Notes: generated from the letters alone by a model not told the origin. A stretch of DNA of 64,000 nt from Pedosphaera parvula Ellin514 (GCF_000172555.1 NZ_ABOX02000037.1:1-64000); one strand, 5' to 3'; positions 9,156-18,938 are shown, numbered from the stretch's first letter. A program made the numbers and translations.

Positions 9156-11969
9156 ATGAACCAGCCTGAACCATCACCAGCCAGCAGTAATCTTGCTTTT
9201 CTAGAGGGCATTTACGCCGATTATCTTCAAGATCCAAATTCCGTTTCGCCAGAGTGGCAGGATTATTTTCACAACTTCCTGAATGGAGAGGCTAAGACTG
9301 CCACCTCGCGCCTTGGCCCGTCGTTTCAGACCAGAAGTTTATTTAATCCTCCTGCCCGTGAAGTGACAGGTGGCGAAACCACCGCTACGGTAGTACAGAC
9401 TGGAAATCTACAGGAACGCGTTATCCAGATGATTCGCAACTTTCGGGTGCGGGGACACCGAATTGCGCAGATTGATCCACTTGGGCAATCACGCCCCTGC
9501 CCGCCTGAATTGGATGTTTACCTGTACGGCTTCTCGGAGTCCGAACTAAACACCTCGCTGCCGATTGAAACGTTACAATGTGATGGCCCGCTTACCGTAC
9601 GCCAAATTATTGAGCGCCTGCAGAGCACCTATTGCAAATCCATCGGCGTTCAATACATGCACATTGATGACCTGGCTATCCGCCGGTGGTTGCAAAAGCG
9701 GATGGAGGGAACAGCAAACCGATTGGAACTGAGTCGCCAGGCTCAACTGCGAATTCTGACCCGCCTTACGGATGCAGTGACACTCGAAGAATTTATCCGC
9801 CGCAAATTTATTGGTGCGAAAAGTTTTTCCCTGGAAGGCTCGGAAAGTCTCATTCCATTGCTGGACCTGGCCATCGAGAAGGCGGGTGAACAAGGCATCA
9901 AGGAAATCGTGTTTGGCATGGCCCATCGCGGCCGCCTAAACGTGCTGGCCAACATCATCGGCAAGAATCCACGCGAAATTTTCCGCGAATTTGCGGACAA
10001 GGATCCTGAACTATATCGCGGTGGTGGTGATGTGAAGTACCATCTTGGCTACAGCGGCGATTGGACCACCGAGGCAGGGAAGCAGATCCATCTCTCGCTC
10101 TGTTTTAATCCCAGCCACCTGGAATTTGTAAATCCAGTGGCCATGGGCCGTACAAGGGCCAAGCAGGATCGCGCTGCCGATACTGAACGCAATCAAGGAA
10201 TGAATCTTTTGATTCATGGTGACGCTGCTTTTCCAGGTGAAGGTGTCATTCAGGAAACACTAAATTTAAGCCTATTACCCGGGTACGCTGTGGGGGGTAC
10301 GCTTCATATTGTTGTTAACAATCAGATTGGATTCACCACTTCCCCAAAGGAGTCTCGCTCCAGCTTGTACGCCACCGATGTGGCCAAGATGTTGCAAAGC
10401 CCGATATTTCATGTAAACGGCGAAGATCCCGAGGCGGTGGCACAGGTTGTTCATCTCGCGATGGAGTTCCGGCATACATTCAAGCGCGATGTCTTCATTG
10501 ACATGTACGCCTACCGTCGTCTCGGTCATAATGAAGGAGATGAGCCAACCTTTACTCAGCCGGTACTTTATAGAGCGATCGAGCAACGCAAGCCTGTTCG
10601 TGAAGGTTATTTGGAACACCTGTTAAAGCTGGAAGGCATCAAGCGCGAGGAAGCGGACAAGATTGCAGCTGAACGGCGCGAGCGTCTGGAAAAGGAATTA
10701 TCGGCTTCGAGCAGCCCGGAATTCAAGCGCGTGGACCAGAGCCTTCACGGACTATGGAGCGGGTACGTCGGTGGAGAGGATGCGACGAGCGCCGAGCCTG
10801 ACACCGGTATTGATAAGTCAAAACTTTCCTCTCTGCTGGAAAAGCAAACCAATCTGCCTCCAGATTTCCATGCGCATCCAAAAATCGAGCGCTTTATTGA
10901 AAGTCGTCGAGAGATGGCCAAGGGTCAGCACCCAATCGATTGGTCTGCCGCGGAAGCATTGGCGTTTGCAAGTTTGTCCGCTGACGGGCACCGCGTACGT
11001 CTGAGCGGCCAGGATAGCGGACGCGGCACATTCAGTCATCGCCACGCCGTGCTTTACGATTACAATAACGGGAATTCTTTTATCCCTCTGCAGCATCTTA
11101 GTCCGGATCAAGCCAAAGTGGAGATCATTAACAGCCCTCTTTCAGAGACGGGCGTTCTCGGATTTGATTACGGTTACAGTTTGGATTGTCCGAATGGCTT
11201 AGTGCTCTGGGAAGCTCAATTTGGCGATTTTGTAAATGCTGCCCAGGTTATCATTGATCAATTCATTGTAAGTGCTGAAGACAAATGGCATCGGCTTTCC
11301 GGACTGGTCATGCTCCTGCCGCACGGGTTCGAAGGCAGTGGACCGGAACATTCCAGTGCACGATTGGAGCGATTTCTGGCACTGGCTGCAGAAGACAACA
11401 TTCAAGTAGTCTACCCCACGACAGCGGCCCAATATTTTCACATGCTCCGACGACAGGTGAAACGCAATTGGCGAAAGCCCTTGATTGTGATGACGCCGAA
11501 GAGCTTGCTCCGTGACCCACGCGTGGCTTCCAACTTGGAAGAACTGGCTCGTGGCAAGTTTCAACGCATCATTCCGGACCCCATGCCTCCTCAAGCCGTT
11601 AAACGCATCCTGTTGTGCACCGGGAAAATTTATTACGAGCTTGAGAAGCAACGGACCGATTTGAAACGCAATGATGTTGCGATCATTCGCCTGGAGCAGC
11701 TCTACCCAATCAATCTGGAAGGTTTTGAATCCATTTTAGGGAAATATCCGAAAGGGACGTCCGCATTTTGGGTGCAGGAGGAACCTGAGAATATGGGAGC
11801 CTGGCGTTATCTGAGGGCAAAGTTTGGAGAGACGCTTTTCAAGAAATTTCCTTTTTCTGGAATCTATCGGCCTGCATCAGCAAGTCCGGCAACGGGTTCG
11901 ATGAATTCTCACAAAATCGAGCAAAAGGAATTGCTCGCGGAAGCTTTTTCAGAAGCTAAAGTGTCGTAA
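9156..11969 (+). CDS. sucA: 2-oxoglutarate dehydrogenase E1 component
   Basis: 938 residues from the ATG at 9156 (an in-frame TTG lies two codons upstream); the E. coli enzyme has 933. ThDP-dependent decarboxylation of 2-oxoglutarate in the citric acid cycle. The N-terminal segment NLAFLEGIYADYLQDPNS is the E2-contacting region found in true OGDH. The ThDP site is recognised from VFGMAHRGRLNVLANI and GDAAFPGEGVIQETLNLS through VVNNQIGFTT. The C-terminal transketolase-like part has MLLPHGFEGSGPEHSSARLE. It is followed after 38 bp by sucB and then an E3 gene, a complete complex in one run. No sucCD or sdh genes lie in the window. Confidence 0.97.
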   Translation: MNQPEPSPASSNLAFLEGIYADYLQDPNSVSPEWQDYFHNFLNGEAKTATSRLGPSFQTRSLFNPPAREVTGGETTATVVQTGNLQERVIQMIRNFRVRGHRIAQIDPLGQSRPCPPELDVYLYGFSESELNTSLPIETLQCDGPLTVRQIIERLQSTYCKSIGVQYMHIDDLAIRRWLQKRMEGTANRLELSRQAQLRILTRLTDAVTLEEFIRRKFIGAKSFSLEGSESLIPLLDLAIEKAGEQGIKEIVFGMAHRGRLNVLANIIGKNPREIFREFADKDPELYRGGGDVKYHLGYSGDWTTEAGKQIHLSLCFNPSHLEFVNPVAMGRTRAKQDRAADTERNQGMNLLIHGDAAFPGEGVIQETLNLSLLPGYAVGGTLHIVVNNQIGFTTSPKESRSSLYATDVAKMLQSPIFHVNGEDPEAVAQVVHLAMEFRHTFKRDVFIDMYAYRRLGHNEGDEPTFTQPVLYRAIEQRKPVREGYLEHLLKLEGIKREEADKIAAERRERLEKELSASSSPEFKRVDQSLHGLWSGYVGGEDATSAEPDTGIDKSKLSSLLEKQTNLPPDFHAHPKIERFIESRREMAKGQHPIDWSAAEALAFASLSADGHRVRLSGQDSGRGTFSHRHAVLYDYNNGNSFIPLQHLSPDQAKVEIINSPLSETGVLGFDYGYSLDCPNGLVLWEAQFGDFVNAAQVIIDQFIVSAEDKWHRLSGLVMLLPHGFEGSGPEHSSARLERFLALAAEDNIQVVYPTTAAQYFHMLRRQVKRNWRKPLIVMTPKSLLRDPRVASNLEELARGKFQRIIPDPMPPQAVKRILLCTGKIYYELEKQRTDLKRNDVAIIRLEQLYPINLEGFESILGKYPKGTSAFWVQEEPENMGAWRYLRAKFGETLFKKFPFSGIYRPASASPATGSMNSHKIEQKELLAEAFSEAKVS

Positions 11970-12007
11970 GAACGGTTTAACTGTGATCAAGCAACAAAGA
12001 GAGAAAT

Positions 12008-13216
12008 ATGTCGATTGAACTGAAAGTTCCGGCGGTAGGGGAATCGATTAGTGAAGTGGAAATAGGCGAGTGGCTGAAGCCTGAAGGGGCGACAGTGGGC
12101 AAAGATGAAAACGTTGTTACGTTGGAATCTGAAAAAGCCACAGTTGAACTCCCCTCGCCTGTTACTGGCAAAATCACCAAAATTTTGAAGCAGAAGGGAG
12201 AGACTGCTTCAGTGGGTGAAGTCATCGGTTACTTGGACGAAGTTGCCGCGGGACCGGCAAAGGCGCCAGAAGCAAAACCTGCACCGGCGAAGGAATCCAC
12301 TGGCAACGGGCATCAGAAGAGTGCTGAACGTGAAACCAAACCCTTCGTAATGCCTGCTGCCCAGAGAGAGATGGCAGCTCAGCATTTGAAACCGGAAGAG
12401 GTCAAAGGAACTGGCCCTGGCGGGCGGGTTTTGAAAGAGGATGTCCAATGGGCTGCCGGACAACCGAAGCCGGAGCCGCAAAAGCCTTCAGCACCTCAGC
12501 CTGCGCCAGCAGGCGGTCGTGAAGAGGAAGTTGTGCCGATGACGCCATTGCGGCGCGCGGTGGCAAAGCATTTGGTGGAAGCACAGCAGAACGCCGCCCT
12601 GCTAACTACTTTCAACGAGGTCGACATGAGTGCTGTCATGTTACTCCGCAAGGAATATCAGGAAACTTTTCAGGCGAAATATGGCATCAAACTGGGTTTC
12701 ATGTCCTTTTTCGTGAAGGCTTCAATCGATGCGCTCAAACTGGTTCCGCAGGTAAACGCGGAGATTCGTGGAAACAACATTGTTTACCGCAACTATTTTG
12801 ATGTTGGGGTCGCCATCGGTGGAGGCAAAGGATTGGTGGTTCCCATCATACGAAGCGCCGAACGTCTCAGCTTTGCAGAAATAGAGTTGGCGATTGCTGA
12901 ATTTGGAAAGCGCGCCAAGGACAACAAGCTCAAGCCGGATGAATTACAAGGCGGAACCTTTACCATTAGCAACGGCGGTGTTTATGGTTCGCTGCTTTCC
13001 ACCCCGATTGTAAATCCACCCCAAAGCGGAATACTTGGACTGCACGCGATCCAGGAACGTCCGATAGCTCTTCAAGGTCAGGTCGTGATCCGTCCGATGA
13101 TGTATATTGCCCTGACCTACGATCATCGCATCGTGGATGGTCGTGAAGCCGTGACCTTTTTAAAGCGCATCAAGGAGATTGTTGAAGCGCCCACGCGAAT
13201 GCTTCTCGAAGTTTAG
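12008..13216 (+). CDS. sucB: 2-oxoglutarate dehydrogenase E2, dihydrolipoyllysine succinyltransferase
   Basis: 402 residues, start set by the purine-rich AGAGAGAAAT just before the ATG. One lipoyl domain (1-77) with the modified Lys43 in [11 protein letters not shown], an alanine/proline linker, a peripheral subunit-binding domain (about 113-148, ending GGRVLKEDV), and the acyltransferase domain with YDHRIVDGR (His373, Asp377). It moves succinyl groups from the E1-loaded lipoyl arm to CoA. A short hairpin GCCGA-TTATTT-TCGGC follows the stop codon before the next gene; it lacks a T-run and is unlikely to end transcription. Confidence 0.95.
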   Translation: MSIELKVPAVGESISEVEIGEWLKPEGATVGKDENVVTLESEKATVELPSPVTGKITKILKQKGETASVGEVIGYLDEVAAGPAKAPEAKPAPAKESTGNGHQKSAERETKPFVMPAAQREMAAQHLKPEEVKGTGPGGRVLKEDVQWAAGQPKPEPQKPSAPQPAPAGGREEEVVPMTPLRRAVAKHLVEAQQNAALLTTFNEVDMSAVMLLRKEYQETFQAKYGIKLGFMSFFVKASIDALKLVPQVNAEIRGNNIVYRNYFDVGVAIGGGKGLVVPIIRSAERLSFAEIELAIAEFGKRAKDNKLKPDELQGGTFTISNGGVYGSLLSTPIVNPPQSGILGLHAIQERPIALQGQVVIRPMMYIALTYDHRIVDGREAVTFLKRIKEIVEAPTRMLLEV

Positions 13217-13251
13217 GCCGATTATTTTCGGCAACCAATAGGGAATTTCTT

Positions 13252-14637
13252 ATGCCTCAGCATGATTTAATTGTCATCGGAGCAGGACCTGGTGGCTACA
13301 CTGCCGCCATACGGGCCGCTCAACTTGGATTGAATGTCGCCTGTATCGAAAAGGAACCAGCACTGGGCGGCACCTGCCTGCGCATCGGCTGTATTCCCAG
13401 CAAGGCGTTATTGGAGTCCAGTGAGCGATTCTGGGAGGCCAGGGAGAAATTTAAGGGCCATGGAATTCTTGTACCTGAGGTAAAGCTCGATCTCGCAACC
13501 ATGCTGAAGCGAAAGGATCAGGTTGTCGATACATTGACCAAGGGTGTTGCCGGACTCTTTAAGAAGAATAAGATCACTCGTTACGCCGGTCATGCACGCA
13601 TCATCGGCCAAGGCAAGGTGACAGTGAAGAGTTCCAACGAGTCCATTGATCTTGAAGGCAAACACATCTTGATTGCGACAGGAAGCAAATCGAGTCTGCT
13701 TCCCGGAGTGCAGTTGGAAGGTGATCGCATCGGCACCAGTACAGAGGCTCTCGCATATCCGGAAGTGCCAAAACATTTGGTTGTGATCGGAGCTGGCTAC
13801 ATTGGACTGGAACTGGGTTCTGTCTGGAAGCGGTTGGGGGCAAAGGTGACGGTGCTGGAATTTCTGGATCGCATCCTGCCCGGACTGGATGATGAGATTG
13901 CCGCCGAAGCCAAAAAGATTTTTGAAAAGCAAGGAATGGAATTTCGCCTGGGCACCAAAGTGACGAGTGCCAAGGTGAAAGGAAAAGAATGTGTGGTGGA
14001 GTCGGACGGTAATGAACCAACTACCTGTGATCGCGTTCTTCTGTGCGTAGGGCGTGTACCGAACACAGATGAACTTGGCTTGGATTCGGTTGGAATCAAA
14101 TTGGATTCACGAAAGAGAATTGAGGTGGACAAACATTTCGCCACTTCGGTGCCCGGCATCTATGCCATTGGAGATGTCATTCGCGGCCCCATGCTCGCTC
14201 ATAAAGCTGAAGAAGAAGGGATTGCCTGTGTGGAACAAATTGCGACCGGCCATAGCCACGTGAATTACGATGCAATACCCGGCATTGTTTACACACAACC
14301 TGAAATTGGGACTGTGGGTAAATCCGAAGAGCAGCTCAAGGCCGAAGGCATTCAATACAAAAAAGGTCTTTTCCCGATGTTGGCCAATGGACGAGCTCGC
14401 AGCATGGGCATTACGGAAGGGAAGATCAAGGTGCTGGCAGATGCCAAGACTGATCGCATTCTCGGTGTGCACATTATTTCTGCGCACGCTGGGGATTTGA
14501 TCAATGAGGCGGCCACTGCAATCAATTTCGGAGCGAGCAGTGAAGATCTGGCCAGGACTTGTCACGCCCACCCAACACTCGGCGAGGCGCTTCGTGAGGC
14601 TGCCCTCGCCGTCGATAACCGGACAATCAATATCTAA
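13252..14637 (+). CDS. lpdA: Dihydrolipoyl dehydrogenase (E3), 2-oxoglutarate dehydrogenase-linked copy
   Basis: 461 residues. GAGPGGYTAA binds FAD, Cys42/Cys47 in GGTCLRIGC form the redox disulfide, GAGYIGLELG binds NAD, and the C-terminal HAHPTLGE carries the active-site His440 and Glu445. A good ribosome binding site (AGGGAA, 7 bases from ATG) supports the start. It is the third gene after sucA and sucB and completes that complex. Its length and sequence are typical of alphaproteobacterial and mitochondrial-like E3 enzymes. It converges on fumC with a 15 bp gap. Confidence 0.96.
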   Translation: MPQHDLIVIGAGPGGYTAAIRAAQLGLNVACIEKEPALGGTCLRIGCIPSKALLESSERFWEAREKFKGHGILVPEVKLDLATMLKRKDQVVDTLTKGVAGLFKKNKITRYAGHARIIGQGKVTVKSSNESIDLEGKHILIATGSKSSLLPGVQLEGDRIGTSTEALAYPEVPKHLVVIGAGYIGLELGSVWKRLGAKVTVLEFLDRILPGLDDEIAAEAKKIFEKQGMEFRLGTKVTSAKVKGKECVVESDGNEPTTCDRVLLCVGRVPNTDELGLDSVGIKLDSRKRIEVDKHFATSVPGIYAIGDVIRGPMLAHKAEEEGIACVEQIATGHSHVNYDAIPGIVYTQPEIGTVGKSEEQLKAEGIQYKKGLFPMLANGRARSMGITEGKIKVLADAKTDRILGVHIISAHAGDLINEAATAINFGASSEDLARTCHAHPTLGEALREAALAVDNRTINI

Positions 14638-14652
14638 TATTGGGAACGCGCA

Positions 14653-16071
14653 TTAACCTCCTGCACTGCCACCCGCACCAGTGCCAGGTTCAGTCTGACT
14701 CTTCGCATCGAGCAGTTGATCAATCCTGGCTTTGTCCAAACCTGAGACTTCCAATGCGACCTGGCGAATGGTCTTGCCGCTCTCGTAAGCCTGCTTGGCG
14801 ATCTTCGCCGCCTTATCATATCCGATGACCGGCGCCAGTGAAGTGCACATGGCAAGACTGTTTTCAATGTTGCCCTCGCACTTGGCAACGTCGGCTTCGA
14901 GTCCAGTGATGCAGCGGCGCGCAAATACCCGGCTGCCGCTGGTGAGCAACTCAATGGCTTGGAGAAGATTATGGGCAATTACGGGCAGCATGACGTTCAG
15001 TTCGAAATTCCCAAACGTGCCGCTAAAAGTAATGGCTGCATCATTGCCAATCACCTGTGCACCCACTTGGATGAGCATCTCGCACATTACAGGATTCACT
15101 TTGCCGGGCATAATCGAAGAGCCAGGTTGAGTCGCAGGCAATTTCAACTCACCAATTCCGCAACGAGGCCCAGAGCCGAGGAGACGGATATCATTGGCAA
15201 TCTTGATCAAGCTCACTGCGACAGTTTTCAAAGCGCCACTGGCTTCGACGCAGGCATCCCGAGCGCCCTGAGCCTCAAAGTGATTCTTGGCTTCCCTCAG
15301 CTTGAGCCCGGTTTCATCTGAAATGCCTTCGATGGTTCGGCCAGAGAAATCGATATGCGTGTTGATCCCTGTGCCTACGGCAGTGCCACCTAAGGCGAGT
15401 TCACCAAGATTTGCTTCAACTGCCCAGAGGCGATTAATGCCATGCTCCACCTGGCTGGCATAGCCGCTGAATTCCTGGCCCAGGCGAATAGGTGTTGCAT
15501 CCTGCAAATGTGTGCGGCCGATTTTTAAAACATCTCCAAAGGCCTTGGCTTTTGCGAGCAAAGCTTCGTGCAATTCATTCAAGGCGGGGATGAGATCATG
15601 GACGATGGAATCAAGAGTCGCAAGATGGATGGCAGTGGGAATCACATCGTTGCTGGATTGCCCGCAGTTGACGTGGTCATTTGGATGAACCGACTTGTCA
15701 CCACGCTTGCCACCGAGCAGCTCACTCGCGCGATTGGCGATCACCTCGTTGGTGTTCATGTTGGTCGAGGTGCCGGAACCAGTTTGGAAAATATCCACCA
15801 CGAACTGATGGTCCCACTTGCCTTCAATAACCTCTTGAGCGGCTTCCTGAATGGCCTTTGACACCTTCGCCGGCACATAGCCCAACCCCGCATTGGTTAC
15901 GGCCGCGTGCTTTTTGATTAATCCTAAAGCCTTGATGAATTGACGGGAAAACCGCAGATTGCTGATGGGAAAATTTTCCACTGCACGTGCCGTCTGCGCG
16001 CCGTAATAAGCGCTGGCAGGCACCTTCATTTCACCCATTGAATCGGCTTCTATTCTGAAATCATTGCTCAT
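14653..16071 (-). CDS. fumC: Fumarate hydratase, class II
   Basis: 472 residues from the ATG at 16071. The frame stays open to 16233 but would run into the rpiB coding region, and the family begins at MSNDFRIEADSMGEMKVPA. Interconverts fumarate and malate. Catalytic landmarks fall at the same positions as in E. coli FumC: His188 in GRTHLQDATP and the loop GSSIMPGKVNP with Ser319 and Lys324. The substrate motif GSGTSTNMNTNEV is also present. The last residues form a Gly/Ala-rich tail (GTGAGGSAGG) beyond the usual end. The gene points toward lpdA, so two neighbouring citric acid cycle units converge here. Confidence 0.96.
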   Translation of the reverse strand: MSNDFRIEADSMGEMKVPASAYYGAQTARAVENFPISNLRFSRQFIKALGLIKKHAAVTNAGLGYVPAKVSKAIQEAAQEVIEGKWDHQFVVDIFQTGSGTSTNMNTNEVIANRASELLGGKRGDKSVHPNDHVNCGQSSNDVIPTAIHLATLDSIVHDLIPALNELHEALLAKAKAFGDVLKIGRTHLQDATPIRLGQEFSGYASQVEHGINRLWAVEANLGELALGGTAVGTGINTHIDFSGRTIEGISDETGLKLREAKNHFEAQGARDACVEASGALKTVAVSLIKIANDIRLLGSGPRCGIGELKLPATQPGSSIMPGKVNPVMCEMLIQVGAQVIGNDAAITFSGTFGNFELNVMLPVIAHNLLQAIELLTSGSRVFARRCITGLEADVAKCEGNIENSLAMCTSLAPVIGYDKAAKIAKQAYESGKTIRQVALEVSGLDKARIDQLLDAKSQTEPGTGAGGSAGG

Positions 16072-16132
16072 AAGAGAATGTTTTACTGATTCCTGACATT
16101 TTTCCCAATGAAATTTTTCTAATAGCCAAGCA

Positions 16133-16588
16133 CTATGAGCGGGCGCATCCTTCAGGTGTCGCCTGATCGATTTCTTCAATCCTCCGCTGATGTCGGCCAC
16201 CCTCAAAGGGAGTGTCCAGCCAGGTTTGCACAATCTGAAAAGCGGTTTCGATCGTCATCATACGCTGGCCGATGGAGATCATATTGGCATTATTGTGCTG
16301 CCGGCCCAGACGGGCGGATTCGACATTCCAACACAATGCACAACGCACGCCTTTGACCCGGTTGGCGACGATGGCTTCGCCGTTGCCCGAGCCACCGAGA
16401 ACAATTCCACGTTCACATTCTCCATCCGCCACAGCCAGGGCCGTGGGGCGAATAAACAGTGGGTAATCCACGGACGCATCCGAATTGGTCCCGAAGTCGC
16501 GCACCTCGTGGCCGAGCTGCTTCAGAAAATCTTTGATTTGTTCCTTATATTGAAACCCTGCGTGATCGCTTCCGATGGCAATTTTCAT
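16133..16588 (-). CDS. rpiB: Ribose-5-phosphate isomerase B, mycobacterial (Cys-less) type
   Basis: 151 residues from the ATG at 16588 (a GTG three codons upstream is less likely because the family starts MKIAIGSDHAG). Interconverts ribulose 5-phosphate and ribose 5-phosphate. The active-site loop reads GIVLGGSGNGEAIVANR: the catalytic cysteine of E. coli RpiB is absent and a glutamate (Glu71) sits in the GNGE motif. This is the pattern known from the Mycobacterium tuberculosis enzyme, where that glutamate is the base. The second landmark, REHNNAN-like LGRQHNNANMISIG, is also present. It lies upstream of fumC on the same strand, 61 bp away. Confidence 0.92.
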   Translation of the reverse strand: MKIAIGSDHAGFQYKEQIKDFLKQLGHEVRDFGTNSDASVDYPLFIRPTALAVADGECERGIVLGGSGNGEAIVANRVKGVRCALCWNVESARLGRQHNNANMISIGQRMMTIETAFQIVQTWLDTPFEGGRHQRRIEEIDQATPEGCARS

Positions 16589-16706
16589 AGAAAACACTGT
16601 TGGTCAATCCCGCCAAACAATGACACGTCCTGCTGAACTATGCCAGTTCGAAGCAATAGGGAATCCGCGCCCTTGACCAGTATCGTTGCGAAGAGTCAAT
16701 TATTCT

Positions 16707-17702
16707 ATGCGTGCCATGTTACTGGAAAAACCGCGGCAGGCTCTGGTGGCGGTAGATTTGCCAATACCCAAGCCAGACGCTGGGCAAGTGCTCGTGCGAA
16801 TTCATGCCTGTGCTGTGTGCCGCACCGATTTGCATTTGATCGACGGGGAATTACCCCATCCAAAGCTGCCTGTCATACCCGGGCACCAGATCGTGGGGAC
16901 CATTGCGGATAGAGGCGAAGGAGCAACACGATTTCAAATAGGTGACCGGGTCGGCATCCCCTGGCTTGGCTGGACGGATGGAGTTTGCAAGTATTGTCGC
17001 TCTGGCCGCGAGAATCTCTGCGAAAATGCCAGGTTCACCGGATATACGATTGATGGCGGATATGCGGAATATACCGTGGCTGACCAGAGATTCTGCTTCC
17101 CAATTCCATCACTTTACGCCGATGCCGAAGCATCCCCCCTGCTCTGCGCTGGTCTGATTGGGTATCGTTCACTGCGAATGACAAGAGATGCTGAGCGATT
17201 GGGAATCTATGGTTTTGGCGCGGCAGCTCATCTCATTACCCAGGTCGCAATATACCAGCGACGCAAAGTTTACGCATTCACCCGGAAAGGAGATCTTGAG
17301 GGACAAAGGTTTGCCCTCTCGCTGGGCGCAGTGTGGGCGGGAGATTCTGAAACAATTCCGCCCGAGCCTTTGGATGCGGCAATCATTTTTGCGCCGGCTG
17401 GACCATTGGTGCCATTGGCGCTCAAGGCACTGGACCGAGGCGGCATCGTGGTTTGTGGTGGAATTCATATGAGCGACATCCCCTCATTCCCTTATGATCT
17501 GCTGTGGGAGGAAAGAGCCGTTTGCTCCGTAGCCAATCTCACGCGGCAGGATGCGGAGGAGTTCCTACCTTTGGCTCCCAAGGTTCCGATAATTACCAGG
17601 ATACAACCTTTTCCACTGGAACAAGCAAATGAAGCGTTGGACCAGCTAAAGCATGGAAAGATCAAAGGTGCGGCAGTTTTGGTCATGCAGGAGGGAAAAT
17701 AG
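16707..17702 (+). CDS. Zinc-dependent alcohol dehydrogenase (MDR superfamily)
   Basis: 331 residues from the ATG at 16707. A medium-chain dehydrogenase with catalytic zinc ligands Cys38 (CAVCRTDLH) and His60 (PGHQIVG), which places it in the AdhA/CAD2-like subfamily acting on primary alcohols and aldehydes. The nucleotide-binding glycine motif is IYGFGAAAHL. The structural zinc loop is incomplete: WTDGVCKYCRSGRENLC keeps three cysteines (94, 97, 105), but the first of the usual four is Asp91. It is divergent from rpiB and followed by an unrelated PH-like gene. Confidence 0.9.
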   Translation: MRAMLLEKPRQALVAVDLPIPKPDAGQVLVRIHACAVCRTDLHLIDGELPHPKLPVIPGHQIVGTIADRGEGATRFQIGDRVGIPWLGWTDGVCKYCRSGRENLCENARFTGYTIDGGYAEYTVADQRFCFPIPSLYADAEASPLLCAGLIGYRSLRMTRDAERLGIYGFGAAAHLITQVAIYQRRKVYAFTRKGDLEGQRFALSLGAVWAGDSETIPPEPLDAAIIFAPAGPLVPLALKALDRGGIVVCGGIHMSDIPSFPYDLLWEERAVCSVANLTRQDAEEFLPLAPKVPIITRIQPFPLEQANEALDQLKHGKIKGAAVLVMQEGK

Positions 17703-17740
17703 ATTGCTTTTTCGAAGCATCGGATAACAAACTTCATATT

Positions 17741-18067
17741 ATGCCATCTGAGGTATTTAAGGCCAGTCGTTGGACCAGTGGAAACTTGCTCTTCCCCACC
17801 ATCATTGAGGTGACGGACAGGGCGGTAATCCGTCACAAGCGATCATGGTTTCGCAGTGATGAGATCAGTATAAGTATTTATAAAGTGGCTTCTGTTCATA
17901 TTCAAACCGGGATGGTCTGGTCGAACATTTTGATAGAGTCTTCCGGAGGGAGCGATCCACTGGCCAGTCATGGCCATCGGAAGGCTGATGCGCAACGCAT
18001 CAAGGAACTGATAGAAGAATATCAGTCTCAGGCGATTAATCGCTCGCAAGGCCAGCAACTGGAATGA
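17741..18067 (+). CDS. Small PH-like domain protein
   Basis: 108 residues, soluble, without a signal peptide or membrane helix. The alternating strand pattern (TIIEVTDRAVIRHKRSWF, then ISISIYKVASVHIQTG, then a C-terminal amphipathic helix DAQRIKELIEEYQS) matches bacterial pleckstrin-homology-like proteins of the bPH/YdbS type. The assignment rests on pattern, not on a conserved catalytic motif. It starts 38 bp after the alcohol dehydrogenase and ends 43 bp before the secreted metallopeptidase gene. Role unknown. Confidence 0.65.
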   Translation: MPSEVFKASRWTSGNLLFPTIIEVTDRAVIRHKRSWFRSDEISISIYKVASVHIQTGMVWSNILIESSGGSDPLASHGHRKADAQRIKELIEEYQSQAINRSQGQQLE

Positions 18068-18110
18068 CCTTAAGTTTCCTGATAAATCGAACAAGCGACA
18101 GGAAATTCCA

Positions 18111-18938
18111 ATGCTGCTGGTTGAAGCATTTATGAAAAGAGCCATCTCTTTCAGTATCCTGCTGGCATGCGGTTTCCTACTGCTCCTTACATCATCAAAG
18201 GCCGAAGCTTACGATACAACTGACAAATACGAGGTTCGAAAGTTGGAGGGTTGGGGCTTACGCATCCATAAAGACTTATTGCTGAATACTAATTTGTCAC
18301 AACAGGTTGTTCGGCTGTTGGAATTTCAGCTGTATCAAATAACGAGAGCAGTGCCATCCCCGGCGCTCACGAAGCTTCGCGAAGTCCCCATATGGATCGA
18401 ATTGAATGACCCGAAGTTTCCATGTATGTGTTATCACCCTTCACCAGATTGGCTGCGAGAGCACGATATGAATCCTGAGAAAGCTTGCGGGGTTGAAATT
18501 GCCAATGCCAAAAACTTCCTAACGTGGACGAAGGAGCAGCCATGGATGGTGTTACATGAAATGGCTCACAGCTACCATCACCGCGTACTGGGTTATGACA
18601 ACGCGGAAATCAAGTCAGCATTTGACGCAGCCGTTGCCTCCAGAAAGTATGAAAGCATAATGCATATCAATGGACAGATCCTACGACACTATGCTTTGAG
18701 CAATGATCAGGAATATTTTGCCGAATCTACTGAAGCCTATTTTGGAGTGAATGATTTTTATCCTTTTGTTCGTTCCGAACTGAAACAACAGGATCCCAGG
18801 ATATATGAAATTCTCGGAAAAGTTTGGGGAATTGAAAAAGCAGAGCCTTCCTCTAAACTAGCCTCCGATGAACGAAAAGAACCTTCGGTGTCGAACGGCA
18901 AGCAAGCCAGGCCTCCAGAAGCGAACCCTGCCCGATGA
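18111..18938 (+). CDS. Secreted zinc metallopeptidase-like protein (HExxH)
   Basis: 275 residues. The start at 18111 has a good ribosome binding site (AGGAAA, about 7 bases upstream); a second ATG at 18132 is possible. A signal peptide spans residues 9-33 (FSILLACGFLLLLTSS, then SKAEA). The zinc motif is HEMAHSYHH (His149, Glu150, His153), followed about 50 residues later by EYFAESTEAYF, which supplies a glutamate for a gluzincin-type site as in the anthrax lethal factor-like (ATLF) group. Two CxC/C-type cysteines near 105-126 may form a disulfide. The last 25 residues are polar. Its stop overlaps the start of the next gene (ATGA), so the two are translationally coupled. Confidence 0.75.
   Translation: MLLVEAFMKRAISFSILLACGFLLLLTSSKAEAYDTTDKYEVRKLEGWGLRIHKDLLLNTNLSQQVVRLLEFQLYQITRAVPSPALTKLREVPIWIELNDPKFPCMCYHPSPDWLREHDMNPEKACGVEIANAKNFLTWTKEQPWMVLHEMAHSYHHRVLGYDNAEIKSAFDAAVASRKYESIMHINGQILRHYALSNDQEYFAESTEAYFGVNDFYPFVRSELKQQDPRIYEILGKVWGIEKAEPSSKLASDERKEPSVSNGKQARPPEANPAR

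Noticed and set aside
13217-13232. A hairpin after sucB as a terminator
   Set aside because: The stem is only five pairs and has no T-run, and the next gene is the E3 of the same complex.
14653-16233. A fumarase start at 16233
   Set aside because: It would extend into rpiB; the family N-terminus and active-site numbering fit the ATG at 16071.
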